A stretch of DNA of 64,000 nt from Acidimicrobiaceae bacterium (GTDB taxonomy: Bacteria; Actinomycetota; Acidimicrobiia; Acidimicrobiales; Aldehydirespiratoraceae). Positions 17,033-24,914 of this stretch are shown here, piece by piece (the stretch's first letter is position 1; each line of letters begins with the position of its first letter). The notes beneath the pieces are model-generated. The model made no database searches, had not been told where the DNA came from, and saw only the letters and a program-made list of their open reading frames with translations. Location: contig JAERSO010000018.1 in assembly GCA_016845585.1 (NCBI GenBank), forward strand, positions 33,172-97,171, in the 5' to 3' direction. Position numbers and translations under genes: made by a program.

Positions 17033-18061
17033 ATGGAGCAACGGGTCCTGGGCCGCAGCGGATTCACCGTCGGGGGCCTTGGCTTGGGCACGATGGTCCT
17101 CGGCCGTTGGGGCAACACTGACCTCGCGGAGTGTCACCGCATCATCAATCGCGCCATCGACGCCGGCATCAATTTGATCGACACGGCTGACATGTACGGC
17201 GAGGGCGAGAACGAGCAGATCGTCGGCGAAGCGATTCGGGACCGGCGCGACGAGGTCGTCCTGTGCACGAAGTTCCACCACCCGGTCGGGGCTCACGACG
17301 ATCCGACTCGTCGTGGCAACTCCCGACGGTGGATCCTCGAGGCGGTCGACGACAGCCTCCGCCGCCTCGGCGTCGACCACATCGATCTCTACCAGGCCCA
17401 CCGCCCCGACCCGGAAGTGCCCCTCGAGGAGACCGTCGAGGCGCTGACCGACCTGGTCACGGCCGGCAAGATCCGGGCGTGGGGCACGTCGACGTTCCCC
17501 GCGGAGGACATCACTCGAGCCCACTGGATCGCCGAACGCACCGGCGGAAAGCCATCCGTTTCGGAGCAACCGCCGTACTCGATCCTCTGCCGTGGAATCG
17601 AGCGCGATGTGTTGCCGACGGCGCGACAGCTCGGGATCGGCGTCGTCTGCTGGAGCCCACTCTCCGGAGGTTGGCTCACCGGTAAGTACCGCCGGAACGA
17701 ACCGGCACCCGCCGGGAGCCGCGCGGCCACGAATCCCGATCACTTCGACGGCGGCAACGACGCCAAGTTCGATGCGGTGGAAGCGCTCGCGGCCGTTGCC
17801 GACGATGCTGGTCTCTCGCTCGCCCACCTCTCGCTCGCCTGGATCCTCGAACATCCGGCCGTCACCGCCGCCCTCGTCGGGCCGCGCACCGAAGCCCAAC
17901 TGGACGATTTGCTGGGCGCCGCCGACATCCAGCTCTCGTCGGATGTGCTCGATGCGATCGATGAGATCGTTGCGCCCGGCACCTCGATCAACCCAGCCGA
18001 CGCGGGATGGACCCCGCCCGGCCTCGCCCCCGCTCAGCGGAGAAGGAGCTCACCCTCATGA
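17033..18061 (+). CDS. Aldo/keto reductase
   Basis: 342 residues from the ATG at 17033; an upstream in-frame start at 16964 would overlap the permease by 53 bp and lacks support. The catalytic tetrad is visible in order: Asp and Tyr in LIDTADMYGEG, Lys in LCTKFHH, His in DLYQAHRPD. NADP-dependent carbonyl reduction is the family reaction. Resembles the YghZ/Tas-like subgroup rather than aldose reductases. It lies 16 bp after the importer genes and 10 bp before the MDR gene. Confidence 0.9.
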   Translation: MEQRVLGRSGFTVGGLGLGTMVLGRWGNTDLAECHRIINRAIDAGINLIDTADMYGEGENEQIVGEAIRDRRDEVVLCTKFHHPVGAHDDPTRRGNSRRWILEAVDDSLRRLGVDHIDLYQAHRPDPEVPLEETVEALTDLVTAGKIRAWGTSTFPAEDITRAHWIAERTGGKPSVSEQPPYSILCRGIERDVLPTARQLGIGVVCWSPLSGGWLTGKYRRNEPAPAGSRAATNPDHFDGGNDAKFDAVEALAAVADDAGLSLAHLSLAWILEHPAVTAALVGPRTEAQLDDLLGAADIQLSSDVLDAIDEIVAPGTSINPADAGWTPPGLAPAQRRRSSPS

Positions 18062-18071
18062 GGAGTACTCG

Positions 18072-19106
18072 ATGAAAGCGCTGCTGTACCACGAATCCGG
18101 GGGGCCCGAGGTCCTTCAGTACATCGACGTTTCCGATCCCGAACCGGGTCCCGCCGATGTCGTGATCGATGTGGCGGCCACGTCGCTCAACCGGCTCGAC
18201 GTCGTACAACGCAACGGCTGGTTCCAGATGCCGGGTTTCCAGTATCCCCACATCGCCGGTATGGATATCGCCGGCACGGTGTCGGCCATCGGTGCTGCCG
18301 TCACCGACGTGGCCATCGGTGACCGGGTCGTGGTCGACCCGTCGATGGCGGGTGTGTCCGATGACTCGAAGTTGGCGGGGAAGGGCGACCTGTTCGGCGA
18401 CCTCGGTGTGCTCGGTGCCACCATCGACGGCGGCTACGCCGAGAAGTGCCTCGTGCCTGCGAGCCATGTGTACGCGGTGCCCGACGACGTGACGCTCGAA
18501 GCCGCCGCCACGTTCCCGACCTGTTACCTCACCGCCAACCACGCCTTGTTCGAGGTGGGGGAGTTGCAGGCGGGGGAGAGCGTGATGATCCACGCCGCCG
18601 GCTCCGGTGTGTCCACGGCCGGAATCCAGCTCGCCAAGAACGCCGGCGCCATCGTGTTCGCCACCGCGGGCACCGACGAGAAGTGTGAACGAGCCCTCGA
18701 ACTCGGCGCCGATCATGTGCTCAACAACCGCACCGGCGACGTGGCCGGTTGGGCACGCGGCCTCACCCAGGGCGCCGGCGTGAACATGGTGTTCGACCAT
18801 GTCGGCACGGCGCTGTTCGGGCCCTCGCTGTTCGCCCTCGGGATCCACGGTCGACTCGTCAACTGCGGCAACTCGTCAGGCGACGAGGCGACCATCCCGT
18901 CACTCGGCTACCTCTTCCACTCCGGCATCAAGATCCTCGGCTCCGACCCGTACCGGCCCGACGAGATGGGTCCGCTGTGGGACACCTTCTGCTCGGGCGA
19001 CTTCGAAGTCATGATCGACTCCGAGTGGGCACTCGAGGACGGGGCCGAAGCCCAAAACAAGATGCTGTCGAGCGACTTCTTCGGCAAGATCATCCTGAAG
19101 CCCTGA
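18072..19106 (+). CDS. Zinc-type/quinone-type MDR oxidoreductase
   Basis: 344 residues. AGGAG (18061-18065) beginning at the previous stop codon fixes the ATG at 18072. The N-terminal GroES-like part and a Rossmann part with HAAGSGVSTAGIQLAK and FATAGTDEKC identify the medium-chain dehydrogenase/reductase family. A clear structural-zinc cysteine cluster is not seen, so quinone-oxidoreductase-like activity is possible. Co-transcribed with the aldo/keto reductase. Confidence 0.88.
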   Translation: MKALLYHESGGPEVLQYIDVSDPEPGPADVVIDVAATSLNRLDVVQRNGWFQMPGFQYPHIAGMDIAGTVSAIGAAVTDVAIGDRVVVDPSMAGVSDDSKLAGKGDLFGDLGVLGATIDGGYAEKCLVPASHVYAVPDDVTLEAAATFPTCYLTANHALFEVGELQAGESVMIHAAGSGVSTAGIQLAKNAGAIVFATAGTDEKCERALELGADHVLNNRTGDVAGWARGLTQGAGVNMVFDHVGTALFGPSLFALGIHGRLVNCGNSSGDEATIPSLGYLFHSGIKILGSDPYRPDEMGPLWDTFCSGDFEVMIDSEWALEDGAEAQNKMLSSDFFGKIILKP

Positions 19107-19113
19107 CCCCATC

Positions 19114-20202
19114 GTGAACGAACCGCGGGATCCGCCGTACCCGGAGCTGAAGAAGTCGCACACCATGGCCCACAAGGGCCGGCCGTGGACCGACTACAAA
19201 CCGCCTGCTGCCGCGCCCGTGTGGGCGGCCATCGAGGGGCTCGGCCGGTACTACATCCTCCTGGCCGCGCTGGAGCTCGACGTCTTCGACACGCTCCAGC
19301 GGACCGGTCCGGCTCGAGTCGAGGAGCTCGCAGCGGAGATGGCGCTTCCGGTGGATCATCTGCGGTCACTACTCGACGGGGTCGTGGCCCAGGGCCTGCT
19401 CGACCAGTTCGTCGACGTCTATGAGCTCAACGACACCGCCAAGCGGTATCTGGTGAGCGATGGACCGGCCACCATGGCGTCACTCATTCCGGTGGCGCCT
19501 GGCCCACACGAGAATTGGACCCGCCTGGCCGCCACCGTGCGCGACGGTCGTCCGGCCACACCGATCGAGGACGACCCCGCCGCGTTCTACCTGCCACTCG
19601 TGGAGGGCACCTTCACCACGATGTTCCGCTGCGCCACCCGCGCGGACCTGAAGATCCGCTACTCGGCCAACCCGGCCACCCGCGTTCTCGACCTCGGCGC
19701 CGGTGGCGCGCCGTGGGCGATCGCCATCCTCAACGGGTGCCCCGATGGTCGCGCCGTGGTCAACGACCTCGACGGCGTGATCGACGTCGCCCGAACGAAG
19801 GCCGCCGAACACGGCGTCGACGACCGGTGCGAGTTCCGCGCCGGCGACTTCCACACCGTCGAGATCGAGCCGGAGGCGTACGACATCGTCGTGCTCGGTC
19901 ATGTCTGTCGCACCGAAGGCGTTGACGGCGCCCGTCACCTGATCGAACGGGCCTACGACGCACTCGCGCCCGGCGGGCGACTGCTGCTCGCCGACTACTT
20001 CCCCGACATGGAGCGCAAGTTCAACCCGCATGCCGTGCTGATGGGCACGACGATGATGGCCAGCACCGAACGCGGGTTCACGTTCACCCACAAAGACTTC
20101 TCCGAGTGGCTCATGGCAGCCGGGTTCGAGGCGCTCCGGCTCGTCGAGCCCATCGGATTCCAACAGACCTTCGTCGCCGGCAAACCCAGGAGCCGTTCAT
20201 GA
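19114..20202 (+). CDS. SAM-dependent methyltransferase with N-terminal dimerisation domain
   Basis: 362 residues if the GTG at 19114 is used; an ATG at 19165 with GAAGAAG upstream would shorten it by 17. Residues about 40-120 form a winged-helix dimerisation domain, and the Rossmann part has the SAM motif VLDLGAGGAPWAI and the acidic residue in VVNDLDGV. This is the architecture of small-molecule O-methyltransferases. A methyltransferase beside Rieske oxygenases could methylate an intermediate or transfer a methyl group from the substrate. Overlaps the amidohydrolase by 4 bp. Confidence 0.87.
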   Translation: MNEPRDPPYPELKKSHTMAHKGRPWTDYKPPAAAPVWAAIEGLGRYYILLAALELDVFDTLQRTGPARVEELAAEMALPVDHLRSLLDGVVAQGLLDQFVDVYELNDTAKRYLVSDGPATMASLIPVAPGPHENWTRLAATVRDGRPATPIEDDPAAFYLPLVEGTFTTMFRCATRADLKIRYSANPATRVLDLGAGGAPWAIAILNGCPDGRAVVNDLDGVIDVARTKAAEHGVDDRCEFRAGDFHTVEIEPEAYDIVVLGHVCRTEGVDGARHLIERAYDALAPGGRLLLADYFPDMERKFNPHAVLMGTTMMASTERGFTFTHKDFSEWLMAAGFEALRLVEPIGFQQTFVAGKPRSRS

Positions 20203-21587
20203 CCGAACCCATCGACCTACTCATCAAGGGTTGGTACGTCGTCACGATGAACGAGACCCGCGACATCATCCGCGATGGCGCGGTGGCCGTTCGCGGCGCC
20301 GAGATCGTGGCGGTCGGCAAGGCCGCCGATCTCGAGGAACGATTTGATGCGGCGCGAACCGTCGGGGGCGATCGGTTCGTCCTGACCCCGGGACTCGTCA
20401 ACACCCACATCCACATCACCGGCGAACCGCTGACCCGGGGCTATGTCCCCGATGACACGCCGTTCGAGGAGAACGTCTTCCAGTGGCTGTGTCCGCTCTA
20501 CTCCGTCTACACCGCGGAAGAGGAGCGGCTCTCCAGCCAGCTCGCCTCGGTGGAGATGCTGAAGTCGGGCACCACCTCGTTCCTGGAGGCCGGCACCATC
20601 CGCTTCCTCGACGAAGTCATCGACGGGCTCGACGAAGTGGGCATCCGCGGTCGCGTCGGCAAATGGGTCTGGGACCTGCCGCCCGAGCCCGACGTCTACA
20701 AGCAGGACACCGACGAGTCGATCGGGTTCCTACAACGCCAGCTCGAGGACTTCGGTTCGGTCGCCGGCGGACGGCTCGGAGCCTGGCCGATCCTCGTCGG
20801 CCACACCACCGCTTCTGACCCGCTGTGGCGCGCGGCGCGCGAGCTCGCCACCGAACACGGCACCGGCATGAGCTTCCACATGTCGCCCGCCAAGCTCGAC
20901 CCGGAAGGCTTCATCGCCGAGTTCGGGCAACGGCCGATGATCCATCTCGCTGAGCTCGGCATCCTCGGCCCCGACGTGGTGATGACCCACTGTGTGCAGG
21001 TCGACGACCAGGAGCTCGCCGTGATCGCGGAGACCGGAGCACAGGTGTCGCACTGCCCGACCACCGCACTCAAGGTCAGCTACGGCGTCACCCAGGTCGG
21101 TCGCATGCCCGAGATGGTGATGGCCGGCACCAACGTCGCCATCGGCACCGACGGCAACAACGCCTCCAACTACTCCGACCTCATGCGCGCCACCTACCTC
21201 GTGGCCGGCCTGTTCAAGGACGCACGACAAGACCCGCAGATGTTCCCCGCCGAGAAGGCGTTCGAGATGGCCACCCTCGGCGGCGCGCAGGCGATGCAGA
21301 TGAGCGACGACATCGGCTCACTCGAAGTGGGCAAACGAGCCGACATCGTCCTACACGACACCGACCGCCCCGAATGGCGACCCCTCCTCAACGTCATGAA
21401 CCAGCTCGTGTGGTCCGCCGACGGGCGCGGCGTTCACACCGTCGTGTGCGACGGTCAGATCGTGGTCGAGGACGGGGCCATGACCACGGTCGACGAACAG
21501 GCCCTCTACGCCGCAGCACAGCAAGCCGGCGAAGCCATCACCGCTCGCTCCGGACTTCCCGACAAGGCGAAGTACCCGACCTACTGA
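20199..21587 (+). CDS. Amidohydrolase (AtzA/TrzN/SAH-deaminase-like)
   Basis: 462 residues. Metal-ligand motif THIH gives H70 and H72; further ligands are expected in SFHMSP and MTHCVQV, with the catalytic Asp in GTDGNNASN. This is subtype III of the amidohydrolase superfamily, which deaminates or dechlorinates N-heterocycles such as triazines, guanine or adenosine derivatives. Last gene of the plus-strand operon; the ATG overlaps the methyltransferase stop. A related enzyme is encoded at 24915. Confidence 0.9.
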   Translation: MTEPIDLLIKGWYVVTMNETRDIIRDGAVAVRGAEIVAVGKAADLEERFDAARTVGGDRFVLTPGLVNTHIHITGEPLTRGYVPDDTPFEENVFQWLCPLYSVYTAEEERLSSQLASVEMLKSGTTSFLEAGTIRFLDEVIDGLDEVGIRGRVGKWVWDLPPEPDVYKQDTDESIGFLQRQLEDFGSVAGGRLGAWPILVGHTTASDPLWRAARELATEHGTGMSFHMSPAKLDPEGFIAEFGQRPMIHLAELGILGPDVVMTHCVQVDDQELAVIAETGAQVSHCPTTALKVSYGVTQVGRMPEMVMAGTNVAIGTDGNNASNYSDLMRATYLVAGLFKDARQDPQMFPAEKAFEMATLGGAQAMQMSDDIGSLEVGKRADIVLHDTDRPEWRPLLNVMNQLVWSADGRGVHTVVCDGQIVVEDGAMTTVDEQALYAAAQQAGEAITARSGLPDKAKYPTY

Positions 21588-21614
21588 TCGGCTCGACCGG
21601 CGGCGAACTACCGA

Positions 21615-22145
21615 CTATTCGATGGTCCAGCCGTCGGGCAGCTTCGCGTCGCCCACCAACTCGTGGGTCTCCTCGTCCTGCTCGATGCCCTCGAGGTGCT
21701 CCCAGAGCATGATCTGGTTGCCCCACGGATCACGGTATGAGGCGTTGGCGCCACCGAACTCGGTCCAGAAGTGATGGCGCCACAACTCAGTGCCACCGTT
21801 GGCGACCGCCCTGTCCATGATCTCGTCCATGTCGTCGTCATCGGAGACGAGGATCCACGCTCGGGTCGTGCGGCCACCATCGTGCATGTGGCAACCCTCA
21901 CGCTCCGCCAACGGACGAGGGTCAGGCCGTGGATCGGTCGCCAACGAGATCCCCATGTGCAGATTGCCGTTCGGGCCCTGCGAACCGTCATCGATCTTCT
22001 GGTTCTGACCCGGCACGATGCGGGCGAACACACCCGGAATCCGCTCCTCGATCTCCCAGCCCATCACCGTTCGATAGAACGCCATGCCCGCGTTGACATC
22101 AGGGACTGGAATGTCCATGAACACGAGAATGTTTGGATACGACAT
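21615..22145 (-). CDS. VOC-family protein, third in the cluster
   Basis: 176 residues from the ATG at 22145, preceded by GGAGGAG; a longer frame to 22178 exists but lacks a ribosome binding site. The segment IPVPDVNAGMAFYRTVMGWE and the late DPWGNQIMLWEH are typical of the glyoxalase/dioxygenase fold. Convergent with the operon end and with a GGTCNGACC dyad 48 bp upstream, so it probably shares control with the operon. Confidence 0.82.
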   Translation of the reverse strand: MSYPNILVFMDIPVPDVNAGMAFYRTVMGWEIEERIPGVFARIVPGQNQKIDDGSQGPNGNLHMGISLATDPRPDPRPLAEREGCHMHDGGRTTRAWILVSDDDDMDEIMDRAVANGGTELWRHHFWTEFGGANASYRDPWGNQIMLWEHLEGIEQDEETHELVGDAKLPDGWTIE

Positions 22146-22192
22146 GCGGGCTCCTCCGACTGAGACTCCCACCGACACTACTCGCGGTCTGT

Positions 22193-22203
22193 TGGTCTGA
22201 CCA
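22193..22203. promoter_or_regulatory. Operator-like dyad TGGTCTGACCA
   Basis: 11-bp perfect dyad around one base with the same GGTCNGACC core as the three sites near the GntR regulator and the 4804 operon. Located 48 bp upstream of the VOC start at 22145, comparable to the spacing at the other VOC gene (54 bp) and the operon (about 40 bp). Confidence 0.6.
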
Positions 22204-22464
22204 TTCTTCAGGTGGCCGGCAGTGCGCCTCGTGCGGCAGATGTGGTAATACCGAACAGCTTCCGGCGGCTGTCAGGCGTGAATATGCAGCGCTCAACAGT
22301 CGGTCGTCGGCACACACAGTTCGCCGGTTCTGTCGCGCTGGTACTCGGCTGGTGAACGGCGCTATGAGCGGTCCAATTCGGCACCGGACGACCCGCTCAT
22401 ATGTGCCGTTCTGCGCTAGCCCGGTAAGCCCAGCGCAGTGAGTTATCGAGCCGGTCCATCCCGC
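22204..22464. other. Non-coding stretch, no gene seen
   Basis: About 260 bp between the operator of the VOC gene and the end of the next minus-strand gene. Short open frames cross it, but none has a good ribosome binding site, recognisable motifs or codon use like its neighbours. Confidence 0.5.
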
Positions 22465-23289
22465 TCAGCCGGAGTTGCGTTCGATGAACCTTGCGATCTC
22501 GTGGCTCAGCGTCTCGGGTTGTTCGTCGACCATGTTGTGGCCGCAGTGTGGGATGCCCAGGAGCCAGGTTTCGGGTCGCTCGGTTGCGAGCGCGAGGCCG
22601 TTGGCCGGGACGGCGACGCGATCCTGCAACCCGACAATGACAAGCATCGGTGCGGAGCCGCCTGACACCCATTCTTCGAGAGGCGTGGAGTTGCTTGCCT
22701 CGAGCTGGGACCTCATGACGTCCGGGAAGGTACCGAGCTCGATCGCGGCCGCGGCGAGGTGCTCGTTGCCAGGGGCGTAGTTCACGGTGGCGTTGAGCTC
22801 GGTCCACTCCTGGGACGAGATGCTCGGGTCGAGTAAGCGGAGGTAGGCCGTCTGGACTTCTTCTGACGGAAGGATCTGGCCGCCGGCACCGATGAGGGTT
22901 ATCGACACGGTTCGATCGGGCTGATCGGAGGCGGCCGTTCGCATGACCCTGTTGCCGTAGGTCTTGCCGGCGAGGTGAACTCTTCGTGAACCAAATCGAT
23001 CGGCGATGGCCCATACGTCGTCGGCCAAGTCGTGAAGGGTGAGTCCGTCGATGGGTCCTGTGCTGCCTCCGATGCCGCGGTAGTTGAACGTGATGGCGCG
23101 GATGCCTTCGGTGGCGAGTTCGGATGCGAGGCGTTCGACTTGGTCGGCCGGACGCGCAAGGCCAGCTGCCAGAATGACTGTTTCATCGCCGTGGCCGTAT
23201 CCAAAGGCCTCGATCGTGGTGTCGCCTCGCTGAACGATCAGCGTCTCCGGTGAGGATCGAACGGCCATGCCTCGACCGTAACCCTCCAT
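22465..23289 (-). CDS. Alpha/beta hydrolase with threonine at the nucleophile position
   Basis: 274 residues from 23289, or 267 from the ATG at 23268. The fold is supported by VILAAGLARPADQ, FNYRGIGGS and the late PHCGHNM (catalytic His) with an acidic residue in GLQDRV. The nucleophile elbow reads GKTYG (residues 108-112 of the long form) instead of GxSxG, so a threonine (T110) stands where serine, cysteine or aspartate is normal. It may be a catalytically changed or non-catalytic member. Isolated minus-strand gene in a gene-poor stretch. Confidence 0.75.
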   Translation of the reverse strand: MEGYGRGMAVRSSPETLIVQRGDTTIEAFGYGHGDETVILAAGLARPADQVERLASELATEGIRAITFNYRGIGGSTGPIDGLTLHDLADDVWAIADRFGSRRVHLAGKTYGNRVMRTAASDQPDRTVSITLIGAGGQILPSEEVQTAYLRLLDPSISSQEWTELNATVNYAPGNEHLAAAAIELGTFPDVMRSQLEASNSTPLEEWVSGGSAPMLVIVGLQDRVAVPANGLALATERPETWLLGIPHCGHNMVDEQPETLSHEIARFIERNSG

Positions 23290-23353
23290 CCACCGAGAGC
23301 AGCGATCTCACCCCATCGATCGACTTGTTCTGCCTCGCGGACAAGCGTCTAGA

Positions 23354-23514
23354 GGGAGCGCCCGGAATCGCGCCGGGATGCGACACCGCGCAGGTATCGG
23401 CCCAAGTGTGTCGCTCGATACTCGCTGCGCCGAATCGCTCTCGAAGACGTTCAAGAACCGGCAATACCGAGCGGCGCCAACCGGCGTGTCCGTGCCGAAT
23501 TCTCGGGCGCTCCC
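23354..23514. repeat. Imperfect inverted-repeat element of about 160 bp
   Basis: GGGAGCGCCCG (23354-23364) is mirrored by CGGGCGCTCCC (23504-23514), and similarity continues inward for roughly ten further bases with gaps. The element occupies most of the 307-bp gap between the hydrolase and HIT genes and contains no plausible gene. It may be a small non-autonomous mobile element or a large stem; no target-site duplication was recognised. Confidence 0.35.
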
Positions 23515-23596
23515 GCGCGACGCCGTGGTCACAGGGTGGGCTCCAAGGGCGAGGGAGCGAAGTGGTGCGAGGGTGTCGCTGTGAGAGGCTGCGGAC

Positions 23597-24064
23597 GTGA
23601 TCTCCCACGCGCCAGTGGACTACGTCTGTCCGTTCTGCCGGAACCTCTCGGGGGCGGAGTCGGAGTTCCCCTTGGAGGTGACCCACCGCGACCGCGAGGT
23701 CTTCGTGAAGATGAATCCGAAGTCGTGGGAGAACAACCCAGGCAGCGTGTTGGTCATCTCGACCGAGCACTACGAGTCGATCTTCGATCTGCCTTCGAGG
23801 CTTGGCGCGCCCCTTCAGCGCGCTGCACGTGCGGCGGCGTTTGCGCTGAAAGCTGCCCTGCAGCGCGACGGAGTTTCGACCCGGCAGCACAACGAACCAG
23901 CAGGGAATCAGGACGTGTGGCACTACCACTTGCATGTATTCCCCCGGTGGCACGGCGACGATCTGTACGGCTCACGTGCCACCTTCGCCGCGGCCGATGA
24001 GCTACGTGACAGGGCGAACGCGTTGCGCGAGGTATGGCCGGCTGCGTGGGCTCGCTCCTTGTGA
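23597..24064 (+). CDS. HIT-family nucleotide hydrolase/transferase
   Basis: 155 residues with a GTG start. The histidine triad appears as HYHLHVFPRWH, and CPFC near residue 11 is a likely half of a zinc site seen in many HIT proteins. These enzymes cleave nucleoside phosphoramidates, dinucleoside polyphosphates or related P-N/P-O bonds. No operon partner; its neighbours are an inverted-repeat element and a minus-strand lipoprotein gene. Confidence 0.85.
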   Translation: MISHAPVDYVCPFCRNLSGAESEFPLEVTHRDREVFVKMNPKSWENNPGSVLVISTEHYESIFDLPSRLGAPLQRAARAAAFALKAALQRDGVSTRQHNEPAGNQDVWHYHLHVFPRWHGDDLYGSRATFAAADELRDRANALREVWPAAWARSL

Positions 24065-24134
24065 CCGGCCTGTCTGTCTTGTGCCTTGGCAGATCGGCAC
24101 CTGTTGGGCGAGTGGCGGGTGTGTCCTTGGGGTC

Positions 24135-24533
24135 TCAGTCACATCCGGGCGTGTGGTTGGTGGGGACGTAGACGATCCAAGCATCAGTGCCGGCTACCGA
24201 GACCTCGAGGCGGTCGGTGTTGACCAGGGCGAGTTCGAGTTCGAGCCGTTCGTCGTCGTTGACGTGGGACCGCCATCCGTCTGGGATCCAGTCGACGCCA
24301 GCACCGCGGCCTTCGGCGATCCAGAACTTGCCGGCGATCTCGCGGCCCAAGTGCTCGGCGCCGCAATGAGCCCAGAACCACATCGTGGCGGTCGATCCCG
24401 GTGTCAGCTCATCGAGTGGAACCGTCGCTGGGTCCGACTCGTCGCCGCAGCCAACGGCTGCGAGAGTCACGCTGGTGATACAGAAGCACACCCGCCACCA
24501 GCCACCCACCGTTGCTCGCCGCGTATCGATCAC
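24135..24533 (-). CDS. Small putative lipoprotein
   Basis: 132 residues. Arg-rich start, hydrophobic stretch and lipobox LAAVGC predict a lipid-anchored exported protein. The mature domain is rich in Trp and acidic residues (WFWAHC, VDWIPDGW); no family recognised. Isolated and monocistronic. Conserved homologues would confirm that it is real. Confidence 0.6.
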   Translation of the reverse strand: MIDTRRATVGGWWRVCFCITSVTLAAVGCGDESDPATVPLDELTPGSTATMWFWAHCGAEHLGREIAGKFWIAEGRGAGVDWIPDGWRSHVNDDERLELELALVNTDRLEVSVAGTDAWIVYVPTNHTPGCD

Positions 24534-24914
24534 GGGGCCAGAGTACGCACACCCCCTTCAGCGCTGAGGATTCGGGCCGCCAGACTCGGAGGCTGTTGCT
24601 GTCCAGTTCTGGGGTCGTCGCGGCAACCGTCTGATCCCAGGCAGGCCGAGGCACCACCGAACCGCAGCGCTTGATACCGCCACCGCAAGCCGAGCGAGCT
24701 TTGGGTTGCCCCTCGCGGGTCAGTCGAGCTTCGCTGGACCAGCGTAGACAGCACGTGTGGCGATCACTATGGGTGACCGATCCCTCTCGGTCCGCGGCGG
24801 AACGCGTCCGCGGACGCGTTCGGAACAGCTATCAGGCCGTCGGCGGTCGCCGGCCGAGTTCGCTGAGGCGTCACGCCTCTCCAGGCATCACTGGCCTCTC
24901 CTGATGTCTCTCGA
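24534..24914. other. Intergenic stretch of about 380 bp without a supported gene
   Basis: Short frames exist on both strands but lack start signals and recognisable content. The stretch holds a 22-bp perfect palindrome (24800-24821) and a small hairpin (GAGGCG at 24865-24870 pairing with CGCCTC). It lies upstream of the lipoprotein start and beyond the 3' end of the amidohydrolase. Confidence 0.5.
24800..24821. repeat. 22-bp perfect palindrome
   Basis: The palindrome has arms GAACGCGTCCG and CGGACGCGTTC with no loop. Without an unpaired loop it is more likely a protein-binding dyad or a recombination/cruciform site than a terminator. No ORF-based explanation. Confidence 0.55.

Noticed and set aside
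22133..22441. Plus-strand frame of 102 codons with three close cysteines
   Set aside because: No ribosome binding site, overlaps the VOC start and operator, and no family resemblance.
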